Source of the DNA: Akkermansiaceae bacterium
GTDB lineage: Bacteria > Verrucomicrobiota > Verrucomicrobiia > Verrucomicrobiales > Akkermansiaceae
Length of the DNA stretch: 64,000 nt
Assembly (NCBI GenBank): GCA_019634595.1
Contig: JAHCBC010000003.1
Location: forward strand, 806,001-870,000
Reading direction: 5' to 3'
The notes under the pieces are model-generated. The model had not been told where the DNA came from. It saw only the letters and a program-made list of their open reading frames with translations, and ran no database searches. Shown here in pieces: positions 32,301 to 40,325 of the stretch (the first letter of the stretch is position 1; the number at the start of each line of letters is the position of its first letter). The position numbers were made by a program, and so were the translations under genes.

Positions 32301-32540
32301 GGACGTCATGTACATCAGGTTGTCGATGCCGTTGAGCTGCTGCTCGATGACCGAGGTCACCGTGTCGCTCAGCGTTTCCGCGGACGCACCGGCGTAGTTC
32401 GCCGTGATGGAGATGGAAGGCGGCGCGACCGCAGGATACTGGGCGACAGGAAGCTGCGTGATCGAAATGATCCCGAGCAGCGAGATGAGGATGGACACGA
32501 CCCACGCGAAAACGGGGCGGTCGATGAAGAAATGGGCCAT
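29382..32540 (-). CDS. RND efflux transporter permease (AcrB/HAE1 type)
   Basis: A 1052-residue inner-membrane pump of the standard length, with two repeats of six membrane helices and two large periplasmic loops. The family signatures are [19 protein letters not shown] at the start, the proton-relay helix [21 protein letters not shown] (two Asp), [23 protein letters not shown] and, in the second half, [20 protein letters not shown]. Acts with the adaptor encoded 12 bases upstream and an outer-membrane channel not found here. It exports hydrophobic or amphiphilic drugs or metabolites. Likely controlled by the divergent LysR regulator. Confidence 0.96.
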   Translation of the reverse strand: MAHFFIDRPVFAWVVSILISLLGIISITQLPVAQYPAVAPPSISITANYAGASAETLSDTVTSVIEQQLNGIDNLMYMTSASDANGVATITLYFKPGTNPDTAQVQVQNKVQLATPSLPQTVQQQGVVVAKATRNFMMFIALTTDDGSMDAIALGNYLASSVLDPLRRVQGVGEVIQFGTQYAMRIWLDPDKLNSYKLTPGDVNAAVAAQNTQVPVGQLGQLPAVEGQQLNVILQGRATLREVNEFENIVLRVNTDGSRVYLKDVARVEMGGQDYTIKANIDGKPTGAGAIKLSPTANALDTADAVRAEIERLSEFFPPGVKVVFPLDTSTFVKISVKEVLKTLVEAIILVFLVMYLFLQNFRATLIPTLVVPVALLGTCALMSAFGFSINVLTMFGMVLAIGILVDDAIVVVENVERIMSEEGLPAKEATRKAMNQITGALIGITLVLTAVFLPMAFFGGSVGAIYKQFTMSMVSCMVFSIFLALTLTPALCATLLKQVEAGHHHEKKGFFGWFNRSFDRTTNVYQKSVGGLLKHTILGLLAFGLVIFGVVHFYKKMPSSFLPEEDQGYFLTLFTLPVGATDARTQEVLKQAEEYLAKQPEVEHYFTVAGFSFAGRAQNSGLAFIRLKPWEERPGKDHRAQAVIQRALVGFGGIKDAIVYPLNPPAIPELGTSSGFDFWLQDLGGVGHEKLIEAQGQLMGMASQNTKLMQVRPQGLADVAQMKIELDQDKASALGVSLADINTTMQTAFGSAYVNNFVNGPRVQRVIVMLDAKFRMTQEDIGKVFVRNKNGGMVPLSSVTKVEWSYGSPQLQRYNGVPAINIVGQAAPGLSSGEAMNQMEEMAKKLPPGLGYEWSGQSLEEKVSGNQAPILYAVSILVVFLCLAALYESWSIPAAVMMVVPLGIIGALGAATLRGLENDVYFKVGLLTTVGLSTKNAILIIEFALDLMKEGKGLIDATLEAVKLRLRPILMTSMAFVLGVVPLVISSGAGSASQNAIGTGVAGGMISGTVLAVFLVPVFFVVVMKIVMKVTGNTPGMSVAHAIHGEDGPSA

Positions 32541-32552
32541 GTGGGGAGGTGC

Positions 32553-33725
32553 TTAGCTTTTGTCTGCGGCGGACGGGGTCGCCTCCGGCTTTTTCTCCGT
32601 GAACGGCTCCGGCTTCACCGGTGCCTCCGGGCGGGCCTTCAGGTGGCCCTCCATGATGACCCGTTCTCCGGGCTTGAGCCCGCTGGTCACCACCCACTTG
32701 TCGCCGATGGCTTCCGCCGTATCGATCATCCGGAGCTGCGCGTGGTCTTTGTCGTCAACGATGAGGACGCTGCCCTTGCCGCCCTGCATCCGGGTCACCG
32801 CACGCTGCGGCACCGTGACGGCATTCGGCTTCACGCCCTGCACGAAGTGCGCCCGGGCGAACATGCCTGGCAACAGCAGCCTGTCCGGATTGGGGAACTC
32901 AGCCCGCAGGGTGACCATCCCGGTCGTCTCATCCACCGTGACCTCGGAGAAGAGGATCTTGCCCTTCTTGTCGTATTCGGAGCCATCGTCCAGGATCAGC
33001 GTGACCGCAGACTGCTCCGGAGAGGCCTCCCCCAGGGTTCCGGATGCCATCGCCCGCTTCAGGGAGATCAGCTCCGCCGTTGACTGGGTGAAATCGAAAT
33101 AAACCGGGTCCATCTGCTGGATCAGCGCCAACCGCGTCGCGGTTCCCTGGCCGACGAGTTGTCCCTCCGTCACCTCCGCCCGGCCGATGCGGCCGTTGAT
33201 CGGCGCGGTCACCGTGGAGTAGCCCAGATTGAGGTCCGCGGTTTTCAGCGCCGCCTTCGCCGCCAGCACATCCGCCTGCGCCACCTGGAGGGAAGCCTCC
33301 GCATTGTCGATGTCCTGCTGGCTGACGGATCTGGATGCCGCCAGTTCCCGGAAGCGGACCGCGGTCGCCTCGGTTTGCTTCACCGTTGCCTCCGCCCGGG
33401 CCAGTGTCGCCTCGGCGCTCGCCTTGGCGGCTTCCAGCGGAAGGGGATCGATCTTGAACAGGACATCTCCTGTTTTCACATCCGCACCTTCCTGGAAGGT
33501 CTTCTCCAGCAGGATGCCCGGGACGCGGGCGCGGATCTCGGAAACCCGGACCGCATCGATCCGGCCGGGATATTCGCGGACGATGCTCACGTTTTCACTC
33601 GCGGCGGGCACGAAGGTGACTTCCGCCGGTGGCATCTGCGGTGGGCCCTCGGGCCCCTTCTTTCCGCACCCCGGAAGAAGGAACAGCCAGCTCAGCGACA
33701 AGGGGATCAGGACGTAGTGTTGCAT
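32553..33725 (-). CDS. RND efflux periplasmic adaptor lipoprotein (MFP, AcrA type)
   Basis: 390 residues. The N-terminus (LIPLSLSWLFLLPGCGKKG) is a lipoprotein signal with lipobox LPGC. The adaptor order is intact: beta-barrel/lipoyl start (PGRIDAVRVSEIRARVPGIL), lipoyl half (GADVKTGDVLFKIDPLPLEAA), coiled-coil hairpin (about 100-165, ASAEATLARAEATVKQTEA), second lipoyl half (YSTVTAPINGRIGRAEVTEG), then membrane-proximal domain (VTVPQRAVTRMQGGKGSVL). It links the pump to an outer-membrane channel. Together with the permease it forms a two-gene operon. Confidence 0.95.
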   Translation of the reverse strand: MQHYVLIPLSLSWLFLLPGCGKKGPEGPPQMPPAEVTFVPAASENVSIVREYPGRIDAVRVSEIRARVPGILLEKTFQEGADVKTGDVLFKIDPLPLEAAKASAEATLARAEATVKQTEATAVRFRELAASRSVSQQDIDNAEASLQVAQADVLAAKAALKTADLNLGYSTVTAPINGRIGRAEVTEGQLVGQGTATRLALIQQMDPVYFDFTQSTAELISLKRAMASGTLGEASPEQSAVTLILDDGSEYDKKGKILFSEVTVDETTGMVTLRAEFPNPDRLLLPGMFARAHFVQGVKPNAVTVPQRAVTRMQGGKGSVLIVDDKDHAQLRMIDTAEAIGDKWVVTSGLKPGERVIMEGHLKARPEAPVKPEPFTEKKPEATPSAADKS

Positions 33726-33828
33726 ACAAAATTGACGGTGGGCCGAATTCCAAAACGATTGTTTTATTTTGGCCGGAGTTGAAATACCATCGGACCTGTT
33801 ATCCCGGAATTATTTTGAAGTTTCCAAG

Positions 33829-33849
33829 CTGGTAACTCGATGTTACCAG
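33829..33849. promoter_or_regulatory. Palindromic operator between efflux operon and LysR gene
   Basis: CTGGTAAC-TCGAT-GTTACCAG is a perfect 8-bp dyad with 5-base spacer, of the form LysR-type regulators bind. It lies between the divergent efflux operon and the regulator, ending 8 bases before the preferred regulator start, which argues against translation beginning at the ATG at 33840 inside it. Confidence 0.6.
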
Positions 33850-33857
33850 TCTGGCGG

Positions 33858-34739
33858 ATGGAGCTCCGGCATTTGAGATATTTTGTAGCAGTCGCCGAGG
33901 AGCTGAATTTCCGCAAGGCGGCCGAAAATCTCAGCATCACCCGTCCCGCCCTCAGCAAGCAGATCAAGGATCTCGAGAATGAGATCGGTGTCAAATTGCT
34001 GGACCGGGACACCGTCAGCGTTTCCCTCACCAAAGCCGGTGAGGTTTTCCAAAGCGATGCCCGCACCCTGCTGGATTTGGCGGACAGGGCCATCGAACGC
34101 GCGACGGAAGCGCAGGCAGGCCGGATCGGGAAGCTCCGGATCGGCAGCGTGGGTGTCATCGCCACGGACTTTCTCCCGGCGACACTGCAACTTTTCAACA
34201 AACGCTACCCCGGCGTGGAGGTTTCCTTCGTCGAAATGCACCCGGAGGAACAGTTGGACGCGCTGGAAAGCGGGACCATCGATGTAGGCTTTGCCTACGG
34301 CACCGACCCACTGGGCCAGGCGGAGATGGATTTGCTCTGTGTGATCAAATCCCACTTCGGGATCGCAGTGTCGAAGCACCATCCATGGGCCACCCGCGAG
34401 AGGATCGATCTGGCCGAAACCAAACCGGAAACGATGCTGTGCCTGGGCAACGGATCACGCTCCCATCGGGAGGAGGTCCACCGCTTCATCACGGAGGAAG
34501 GCCAGCCGCCGCCCCGCATCCGCTCCATCGAGGGCTTCGACTCGTTCCTGACCATGATCGCCGCGGACCAAGGCATCTCCATGCTTCCCGTGGTGCTGGA
34601 TCTCACCACCCAAGGAATCGTGATCCTCCCTTTCATCTCGAAAAACATCTTCGAGTTCAAGATGTGGGCGGTCTGGAAAAAGGACTCCCCCTCTGAAATG
34701 GTCACCCATTTCATCAAGCTGCTGGAGGAACGGATCTGA
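33858..34739 (+). CDS. LysR-family transcriptional regulator
   Basis: From MELRHLRYFVAVAEELNFRKAA, the protein has a winged helix-turn-helix at 1-60 (NLSITRPALSKQIKDLENEIGVKLLDRD) and a periplasmic-binding-type effector domain (IGSVGVIATDFLPATLQLF, GTIDVGFAYG, FLTMIAADQGISMLPVVLD). About 293 residues, the normal LysR size. It is divergent from the RND pair with a dyad operator between, the usual arrangement for a LysR protein that controls its neighbour and itself; effector unknown. The start at 33858 is chosen over 33840. Confidence 0.92.
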   Translation: MELRHLRYFVAVAEELNFRKAAENLSITRPALSKQIKDLENEIGVKLLDRDTVSVSLTKAGEVFQSDARTLLDLADRAIERATEAQAGRIGKLRIGSVGVIATDFLPATLQLFNKRYPGVEVSFVEMHPEEQLDALESGTIDVGFAYGTDPLGQAEMDLLCVIKSHFGIAVSKHHPWATRERIDLAETKPETMLCLGNGSRSHREEVHRFITEEGQPPPRIRSIEGFDSFLTMIAADQGISMLPVVLDLTTQGIVILPFISKNIFEFKMWAVWKKDSPSEMVTHFIKLLEERI

Positions 34740-34746
34740 GCCCCTC

Positions 34747-35655
34747 TCAGACCCCGGCGGCTGCGATGATGCGTTTCCTCATCGCCTCGTCCGGAAGGGG
34801 ACCGCGGCAGGCGCCCATGTTGTCCCGCAGGTGCTTCACCTTTGACGTCGCGGGAATGGCGCAGGTGATCGCCGGGTGGGAGATGATGAATTTCAACATG
34901 AGCTGCGCCCAGCTCGTGCAGCCGATCTCCGCCGCGAAGTCCGGCAGCGGCTTTTCCCGCAGGCGGGCGAACAGATTTCCCCCGGCGAACGGACGGTTCA
35001 CGATCACCGCCACGCCGCGGTCCTTTGCCATCGGCAACAGCTTTTCCTCCGCCTCCCGCTCCGCGAGGGAGTAGTTGATCTGGAGGAAGTCGAGCGAGTC
35101 CGACTCCATCACCTTCATCACGGCGTCATGGCTGCCCTCATGATAGTGGGTGACGCCCAGGTAACGGATGATCCCTTCATGCTTCCACGCATTCAGGGTG
35201 TTCAGGTGGGTCTTCACATCCACCAGGTTGTGCACTTGCATCAGATCGATGACCGGTGCTTCCAACTTCTTCATGGAGGCCTCCATCTGCCGGATGCCCG
35301 CCTCCTTGCCGGACGTCCACACCTTGGTCGCCACGAAAAGGGATTTCCGCAGCGAAAGCCGCTCCATCAGATCGCCGGCGGTTTCTTCCGACGCCCCATA
35401 CATGGGTGAGGAGTCGATCAGTTTTCCGCCCAGCGCGGCGAATTCCTTCAGCACCTCCGCCAGCGGCGCGTGCTGGTCCGGCGGCACGTCGAATGTCTGC
35501 CACGTGCCCAGGCCGATCGCCGGGAGCATCTCCTCGGAGGAGGGAATTTTCCGCCGGATCAGATCCCCGGACTTTTCCTCCGCCGCACGGGCACCCGCAC
35601 CCATCGCGGCTCCCGCCGCCAGGATCCTCAGACTGTCACGCCGGCTCATGTTCAT
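34747..35655 (-). CDS. Tat-exported aldo/keto reductase
   Basis: Starting at the ATG at 35655, MNMSRRDSLRILAAGAAMGAGARA is a twin-arginine signal (SRRDSL). The AKR tetrad is seen in GGKLIDSSPMYGASEETAG (Asp, Tyr), LFVATKVWTSG (Lys) and VIDLMQVHNLVD (His). The C-terminal AIPATSKVKHLRDNMGA is the family cofactor end. Different subfamily from the AKR at 18362 and without its GLGLSERR stretch. It is 14 bases downstream of the propeller-like protein, so likely in one operon, and convergent with the LysR gene. Confidence 0.87.
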   Translation of the reverse strand: MNMSRRDSLRILAAGAAMGAGARAAEEKSGDLIRRKIPSSEEMLPAIGLGTWQTFDVPPDQHAPLAEVLKEFAALGGKLIDSSPMYGASEETAGDLMERLSLRKSLFVATKVWTSGKEAGIRQMEASMKKLEAPVIDLMQVHNLVDVKTHLNTLNAWKHEGIIRYLGVTHYHEGSHDAVMKVMESDSLDFLQINYSLAEREAEEKLLPMAKDRGVAVIVNRPFAGGNLFARLREKPLPDFAAEIGCTSWAQLMLKFIISHPAITCAIPATSKVKHLRDNMGACRGPLPDEAMRKRIIAAAGV

Positions 35656-35669
35656 GGACCCAACCGCTA

Positions 35670-36425
35670 TCACGGCTTCGCTGGTTTCGCAAACACCACC
35701 GACTTTCGCTTCCGGTCGATACCGACCAGGCCTCCTGTTTCCGGATCAAGCGCGATCCCCTGCCCGGGAAACGGCGACGGATGGGTGACCACCCACTCCA
35801 CCACTTTCCCCGCCTCCGGAACCTTCAGTCGATAGATCCGCTTTTTGTCATGACCGGTGGCGAGCAGCTCCCCGCTCTGCCACACCGCCCCGGACAGGCT
35901 CATTTTCCCCCACTCCGCGACAAACTCCGGAGGGTAGGTCCACCGCCCCGTTTCCTTCCAATCCGCATCATACCTGACCAGAACGGAGTTCCCGTTGTCC
36001 TTCCCGTAATGGGCGAAGTGGCACCACCAACTCCCGTCCCTCTCCAACGCCCACGTCAAGCTGCCCGGTGGCTCGCTTAACTCATGGAACGTCTCCAGTT
36101 TCATCGTCTGTGGATCCAGCACCATGATCTCCCCTTTCTCCGGCTTCAGGGGGAAATTGCTGTGCGCGCAGTAGATCTTCCCGTCCATCACGACCGCGCT
36201 GTTGAGGTGGGACGCCTTCCCTTCGCTGACCGCAAGCTCCCTGCCATCGGCACGGTCGATCTTCGCAATCCCCTTGTTGGCCACCGCGTAGATATAGCGG
36301 TCATCCACTGCCGCCGCCTGCGTGGCGTATCCGGAGGGAACCACACGGGTTTCCACAAACGCGGTCTCCGCTCCCGCCATCATGCAAACTCCCCACCCGA
36401 TCAAAGCCTGCAAGATTCCACGCAT
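35670..36425 (-). CDS. Secreted beta-propeller-like protein
   Basis: 251 residues beginning with a possible signal peptide (MRGILQALIGWGVCMMAGAE). Repeated blade-like stretches follow: YATQAAAVDDRYIYAVANKGIAKIDRADG, SHLNSAVVMDGKIYCAHSNFP, IMVLDPQTMKLETFHEL, SLTWALERDGSWWCHF, LSGAVWQSGELLATGHDKKRIYRL, and GQGIALDPETGGLVGIDRKR. This is typical of a small seven-bladed propeller (SMP-30/YVTN-like), although no catalytic residues can be named. Cotranscribed with the AKR 14 bases downstream. Function unknown. Confidence 0.68.
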   Translation of the reverse strand: MRGILQALIGWGVCMMAGAETAFVETRVVPSGYATQAAAVDDRYIYAVANKGIAKIDRADGRELAVSEGKASHLNSAVVMDGKIYCAHSNFPLKPEKGEIMVLDPQTMKLETFHELSEPPGSLTWALERDGSWWCHFAHYGKDNGNSVLVRYDADWKETGRWTYPPEFVAEWGKMSLSGAVWQSGELLATGHDKKRIYRLKVPEAGKVVEWVVTHPSPFPGQGIALDPETGGLVGIDRKRKSVVFAKPAKP

Positions 36426-36510
36426 GACGCGATCTTCGCCAGAAAGATCATTCCGTCAGCCCCTTTTTTCAGAAACCATGTGGTTCCCCGTCGACTCCGG
36501 TTGGAAAGAT

Positions 36511-36552
36511 CAAGGGCCGCGTCTCATCCGTCTGGATCAGGCGCGGCCCTTG
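36511..36552. repeat. Strong 11-bp inverted repeat with 20-base loop
   Basis: CAAGGGCCGCG (36511-36521) and CGCGGCCCTTG (36542-36552) are perfectly complementary; the loop holds a 4-bp inner stem (ATCC-GTCT-GGAT). No T run on either side, so not a standard terminator. It lies between the small basic protein (ending 36682) and the propeller gene start (36425), where a read-through stop or processing site would be useful. Confidence 0.6.
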
Positions 36553-36681
36553 TCTGAATGCTTCATTGGACCGCTCCCTCACCCGAGGGTGGTCGGAACG
36601 GACCCTTTCACGGGCCATCCCTCCGGGCCATGTCCGTTGCATGACACTAATGTCGCATGTCGGGATCCATTCCGCGGACGG

Positions 36682-36891
36682 TCAGTGCTCTTTCTTCCCG
36701 CCCTTTTTCTTGGAACCTTTGTTCTCCTTGCGGGCGGCCTTCACGGCTTTCTTCGCCTTCCGCACATCCCGCTCCGCCCCCTCGAGACGTTCGCGGGCCT
36801 GCTTCAATGCCGCCTTGGCATCCTGGAGTTTTGAAGGAGTGGCTGTTTCGGCGGGCGGAGTTCCGGTGGTGGCAGTGGGTGTCGTTTCCAT
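36682..36891 (-). CDS. Small lysine-rich helical protein
   Basis: From the ATG at 36891, 69 residues: a Thr/Pro/Ala-rich start (METTPTATTGTPPAETA) then a continuous charged helix (KLQDAKAALKQARERLEG, DVRKAKKAVKAARKENK) and a basic tail (GSKKKGGKKEH). The Ala/Lys pattern resembles histone H1-like nucleoid proteins or a coiled-coil; function unknown. An earlier in-frame ATG at 36924 is less likely. Confidence 0.55.
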   Translation of the reverse strand: METTPTATTGTPPAETATPSKLQDAKAALKQARERLEGAERDVRKAKKAVKAARKENKGSKKKGGKKEH

Positions 36892-37064
36892 GAGGTTCGC
36901 GTGAATGAAACAAAACCGTAACAAACCTCCACCACGGGCAACAACCGCCGGATTGTTACAATTTCACAAGAAGGGGCCCTCCCTCTCCCGCCCCCCGTCA
37001 TGCGGATCCGCGGGGGGGTGACATGCCATGGAACCGCTCCGACCCGGCCTAACGGCCGAGTCCT

Positions 37065-38567
37065 TCATCTGAGCCCCGGGATCATCTTCCTCACTTGGAT
37101 TCTCTCCGGACCGCTGAACACCTGATACCAGAGCACAAGCGCCATGACGGCAAGGTACCCCATACCCAACAGGAACAAATGGTCGTAGGCCGGAAGGATG
37201 AATGTCCGAACCGCCACCCAATAAAAAACGGCTGCAACCAGAATCTTCACCGCAGGTACGAGGATCTCGCGAAAGTAACGCTTGATCGGCACCCCGATCC
37301 TCCCAACCAGCCAAGGCATCCCGAAGCCATAGGCAAGCGCCATTTCCACACATGTGGCCCATACCACCCCCATCCAGCCCCACCGCCATGCCAGCAGGAA
37401 ACTGAGGATCAGATTGAAAACGCCACCCACCAATGTCATAACAGCCAGCCACTGTTGTTTGTTCTGGCTGTAGAACAGACTCCACACCGGATACTGGCAC
37501 AGGGAAAGCGCCGTAACGGGTGCCAGTATAAGGATGACATTACCGGACACCATGAACCCCGGCCCCACCCAACGGAGAATGAACGCCGGCCCGAAAAGCA
37601 TGAGTCCGCATCCCCCCAGCATCGCCAGTATGGTGCTGCAACGGATCGCCTGCAGGAAGCGCTGGTTCAGCGCCTCCGCATCCCCTCTGCCGTAAAGCTG
37701 GCTGAACGCCGCGATGAGACCTCCTCCGAAAATCGCGTTGATGATGTCGCTGAACACGCCGAGCAAACGGGTGCCAACCATATAGGGAGGCAGCGAACCC
37801 AACCCCGAAACGTGCGTGATGATCATTGGGTCCATTCCCTGCCTCAAACTGTTCCCCGCATTTGTGATCATGGCTGTCGCGCTGTAACGGATCAACTCCG
37901 ATGCTCCCGACCCCTTCTTTTCCGCCCCTGTCAGACGAAGGTCCTTCTCCACCCGCTTGGCAAAGTACACCAGCAAAAGCTGATCAAACACATCGACCAG
38001 AACATGGGCGACCAGCAAAACCATCAGTCCGTGGCCCATCAGGAGCAAGGCAATGATCAATCCCGCCTGAACGACGGTCTTGAGAATGGAGGAAATCCCA
38101 ATGAGATCATACCGGACATGACCCTTCAGAACCACTTCATAGATCCGCGTGAAAAACCGCAGGGCCGTGGACACCCCCAACCCCGCCAGCAGAACCCTGA
38201 CGGTTGAGACAATGTCCCCGTCCTTGATGAAAAACGGCAGCCCCCATACAGCCAGCAGGGTCAGGGCGAGCGTCGCAATCCCCAAGCGCGTGAAAAAACG
38301 AAAGAGGTGGCAAACCAAAGACTGGTATTCCTCACGGTCATTCGCACCCAGTGCTGCTCCCAGGAAGCGTGATCCAGCGAAGGAAACCCCGAGGTCAAGC
38401 AGCCTGAAATAAGCGATGATGGCTCCCGCCAGAAGCCATGTCCCGTAGTCTTCCTTCCCCAGACAGCGGATCATCAGGGGAGTGGTGACAAACATCACCA
38501 CCATCTTCAGCCCATGCTCGATGACGTTGGCGGATGCGCCCCGGATCAGTTTGCTGAGGAGTGACAA
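37065..38567 (-). CDS. Polysaccharide flippase-like membrane protein (MATE/MOP superfamily)
   Basis: 500 residues with about 12-14 membrane helices. The start (LSKLIRGASANVIEHGLKMVVMFVTTPLMIRCLGKEDYGTWLLAG) is the typical Wzx/RfbX-like N-terminus, where an amphipathic helix precedes TM1-2 and a GxxxYGxW-type motif follows. LGVSFAGSRFLGAALG and NSLRQGMDPMIITHVSG also fit. Such proteins move lipid-linked oligosaccharides across the inner membrane for polymerisation. Adjacent to the Wza-like and outer-membrane genes on the same strand, so the export interpretation is supported by context. The linked sugar is unknown. Confidence 0.86.
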   Translation of the reverse strand: MSLLSKLIRGASANVIEHGLKMVVMFVTTPLMIRCLGKEDYGTWLLAGAIIAYFRLLDLGVSFAGSRFLGAALGANDREEYQSLVCHLFRFFTRLGIATLALTLLAVWGLPFFIKDGDIVSTVRVLLAGLGVSTALRFFTRIYEVVLKGHVRYDLIGISSILKTVVQAGLIIALLLMGHGLMVLLVAHVLVDVFDQLLLVYFAKRVEKDLRLTGAEKKGSGASELIRYSATAMITNAGNSLRQGMDPMIITHVSGLGSLPPYMVGTRLLGVFSDIINAIFGGGLIAAFSQLYGRGDAEALNQRFLQAIRCSTILAMLGGCGLMLFGPAFILRWVGPGFMVSGNVILILAPVTALSLCQYPVWSLFYSQNKQQWLAVMTLVGGVFNLILSFLLAWRWGWMGVVWATCVEMALAYGFGMPWLVGRIGVPIKRYFREILVPAVKILVAAVFYWVAVRTFILPAYDHLFLLGMGYLAVMALVLWYQVFSGPERIQVRKMIPGLR

Positions 38568-38637
38568 AGATCGGTAATGTGGTCACGCCACCGGCGGACG
38601 ATTGCCCCAATTCACAAGCGGCCTGTATCCGGAGTCA

Positions 38638-39318
38638 TCAGAATCCGAAGACCTTTTCAGAAACCACCACCACATCACCGTAGCCGATGGCCGGATCCGG
38701 AATACTCCCCTGACGGATCAATTTGATGTTCACTGGAATCCGATGCCTCATGCCTTTGGCATCCATGCGGGTCACATAGACCTTCTGTTCATCCGCGAAA
38801 CGGCCCAGTCCACCGGAAATGAGAATGGCTTCATAAACGCCGAGGGATCTGCCTTCAGGAATACTCAGCATGTGCTGGCCCGGTTTGGCGACCACCCCAG
38901 TCATATAGACAAGCATCCGCCGGGCGCCTGGCACGGAAGATGTCTTATCCTGATTGCTGGTCCTGTCCAGAATCACCGTCGCATCCTTGATCTGCCCCTT
39001 TTCGATGTAGCTTTCCACCCGGCGTTCCGCGGATGGGACATCAAGACCGGCGACAGGAATCCGACCGATGTCCGGAATAATGATGTCCCCGCGTTCACGG
39101 ACACGGTAGGTGCCGTTGAAAACAGGATCCTCTTTCACAAACAATTCAAGATCATCACCGATGCCGATGGCACCACGATTGCCAGGCTCCGTGCTTTTCG
39201 GTATTGCGGCTGCAGGCACATCCCCCGTGGAGGATGGCCCGTTGGAGCAACCGATTCCGCCTAGCAGGATCGCGGCCATCACCGCAGGCTGCAACAACAG
39301 GAAAAACTTTCTCGTCAC
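38638..39318 (-). CDS. Wza-like polysaccharide export lipoprotein
   Basis: 226 residues with a lipoprotein signal (MAAILLGGIGCSNG; lipobox LGGIGC). The polysaccharide-export (Poly_export) domain is clear: IGIGDDLELFVKEDPVFNGTYRVRERGDIIIPDIGRIPVAGLDVPSAERRVESY. A SLBB-like second domain follows (MLVYMTGVVAKPGQHMLSIPEGRSLGVYEAILISGGLG, IRQGSIPDPAIGYGDVVVV). Shorter than E. coli Wza (~380) and without an obvious C-terminal amphipathic helix, so pore formation may need a partner; the adjacent barrel protein is a candidate. Confidence 0.88.
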   Translation of the reverse strand: MTRKFFLLLQPAVMAAILLGGIGCSNGPSSTGDVPAAAIPKSTEPGNRGAIGIGDDLELFVKEDPVFNGTYRVRERGDIIIPDIGRIPVAGLDVPSAERRVESYIEKGQIKDATVILDRTSNQDKTSSVPGARRMLVYMTGVVAKPGQHMLSIPEGRSLGVYEAILISGGLGRFADEQKVYVTRMDAKGMRHRIPVNIKLIRQGSIPDPAIGYGDVVVVSEKVFGF

Positions 39319-39394
39319 TGGGTTAGGAATGCGGGGATCGCAGATATCGGGATGGATGAATCAATGCAGAGGCGTACGTTGGGTGCACCCAATC

Positions 39395-40252
39395 TCAGCG
39401 CGGGCTGATCCATACGCCCTCGGCGTTGTTATTGATGAAGTCCTTTTTCGCCGGCTGGGATCTGACCGTGAACAGCATATGGTCGAAGCTGGTGCGGAAA
39501 GTTTTCACCCAGGATTTCCGTTCTTCGGCATAACCTTCCGCCGTGGTCCCCGGCTTGCGGCAGGAGACACTGGTCAGAAGACGGACATCACCCGTGAATT
39601 CGCCGGAAGGGCGGACACCTTCCACGTAAAAGGTGCGGGGAACAACACCAGGGAGATTCGCAGGGTATTGGGCGGAATCCATGATGAATTCATAAACCAG
39701 CTTGTCTGATTTCCCTGAATCCAGAAGGAGTTTGGATTTGGAAGCATCCTGCCAGACACGGACGCGACCGACGGAGGCTTGCTCTTCTTCGAAGGTGGCG
39801 AAGGTGCCGGTCTTGGAAGCCCGGTTGATCCCGGCAACCTCGATGGTCACCACAACTTCTCCTTCGAAGTCGAGCCGGTAGGGGCTCAGCCGGAGAACCA
39901 GTTTCGACATTTCGCCGACACCGATGACAAGGCCAGGAGGGGTTCCTTCGAACGCGCCGTTGTCGCCTGGATCGGTATTGGAAACCACGCCGTCGTAGTT
40001 GAGGTCGCCATCAACATCGATCTTTGCGACCTTTTTCTCCGAGTCCCGGTAGTGGGTGGCGTTTTGACCGTAGTACTTGTGGAAGGTGGTGGGGAGGTCC
40101 ATGTCGGTTTCCGCACCTCGCTGCTGCTCGGCAGGAATGCCTCCTTTGGCGGTTTCACCGGCAAAGAGGCCGGTATTCATTCCCCCCAGAGCAAGAATCG
40201 CGCATACGGAGGCTGCGGTGGGTGAAATCGAGACGGTAATATTTTTTTTCAT
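39395..40252 (-). CDS. Secreted protein with Ca-binding-like repeat, EPS-associated
   Basis: 285 residues with a long signal-like start (ITVSISPTAASVCAILALGG). About 75-100 read DVDGDLNYDGVVSNTDPGDNGAFEG, a dockerin/EF-hand-like acidic stretch; the remainder is beta-rich (LVLRLSPYRLDFEGEVVVTIEVAG, RVRVWQDASKSKLLLDSG, RTFYVEGVRPSGEF). No enzyme motif. It lies between the OM barrel and the Wza-like gene on one strand, so a role in the same export or attachment pathway is probable. No homologue family is recognised. Confidence 0.68.
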   Translation of the reverse strand: MKKNITVSISPTAASVCAILALGGMNTGLFAGETAKGGIPAEQQRGAETDMDLPTTFHKYYGQNATHYRDSEKKVAKIDVDGDLNYDGVVSNTDPGDNGAFEGTPPGLVIGVGEMSKLVLRLSPYRLDFEGEVVVTIEVAGINRASKTGTFATFEEEQASVGRVRVWQDASKSKLLLDSGKSDKLVYEFIMDSAQYPANLPGVVPRTFYVEGVRPSGEFTGDVRLLTSVSCRKPGTTAEGYAEERKSWVKTFRTSFDHMLFTVRSQPAKKDFINNNAEGVWISPR

Positions 40253-40325
40253 GATGTTCTCTTGCGCCTGTTTTGAATACTCGTGAAAAGTGACAGAAGG
40301 ATCAGTTTAGCGGTGGTCTGGTGGA

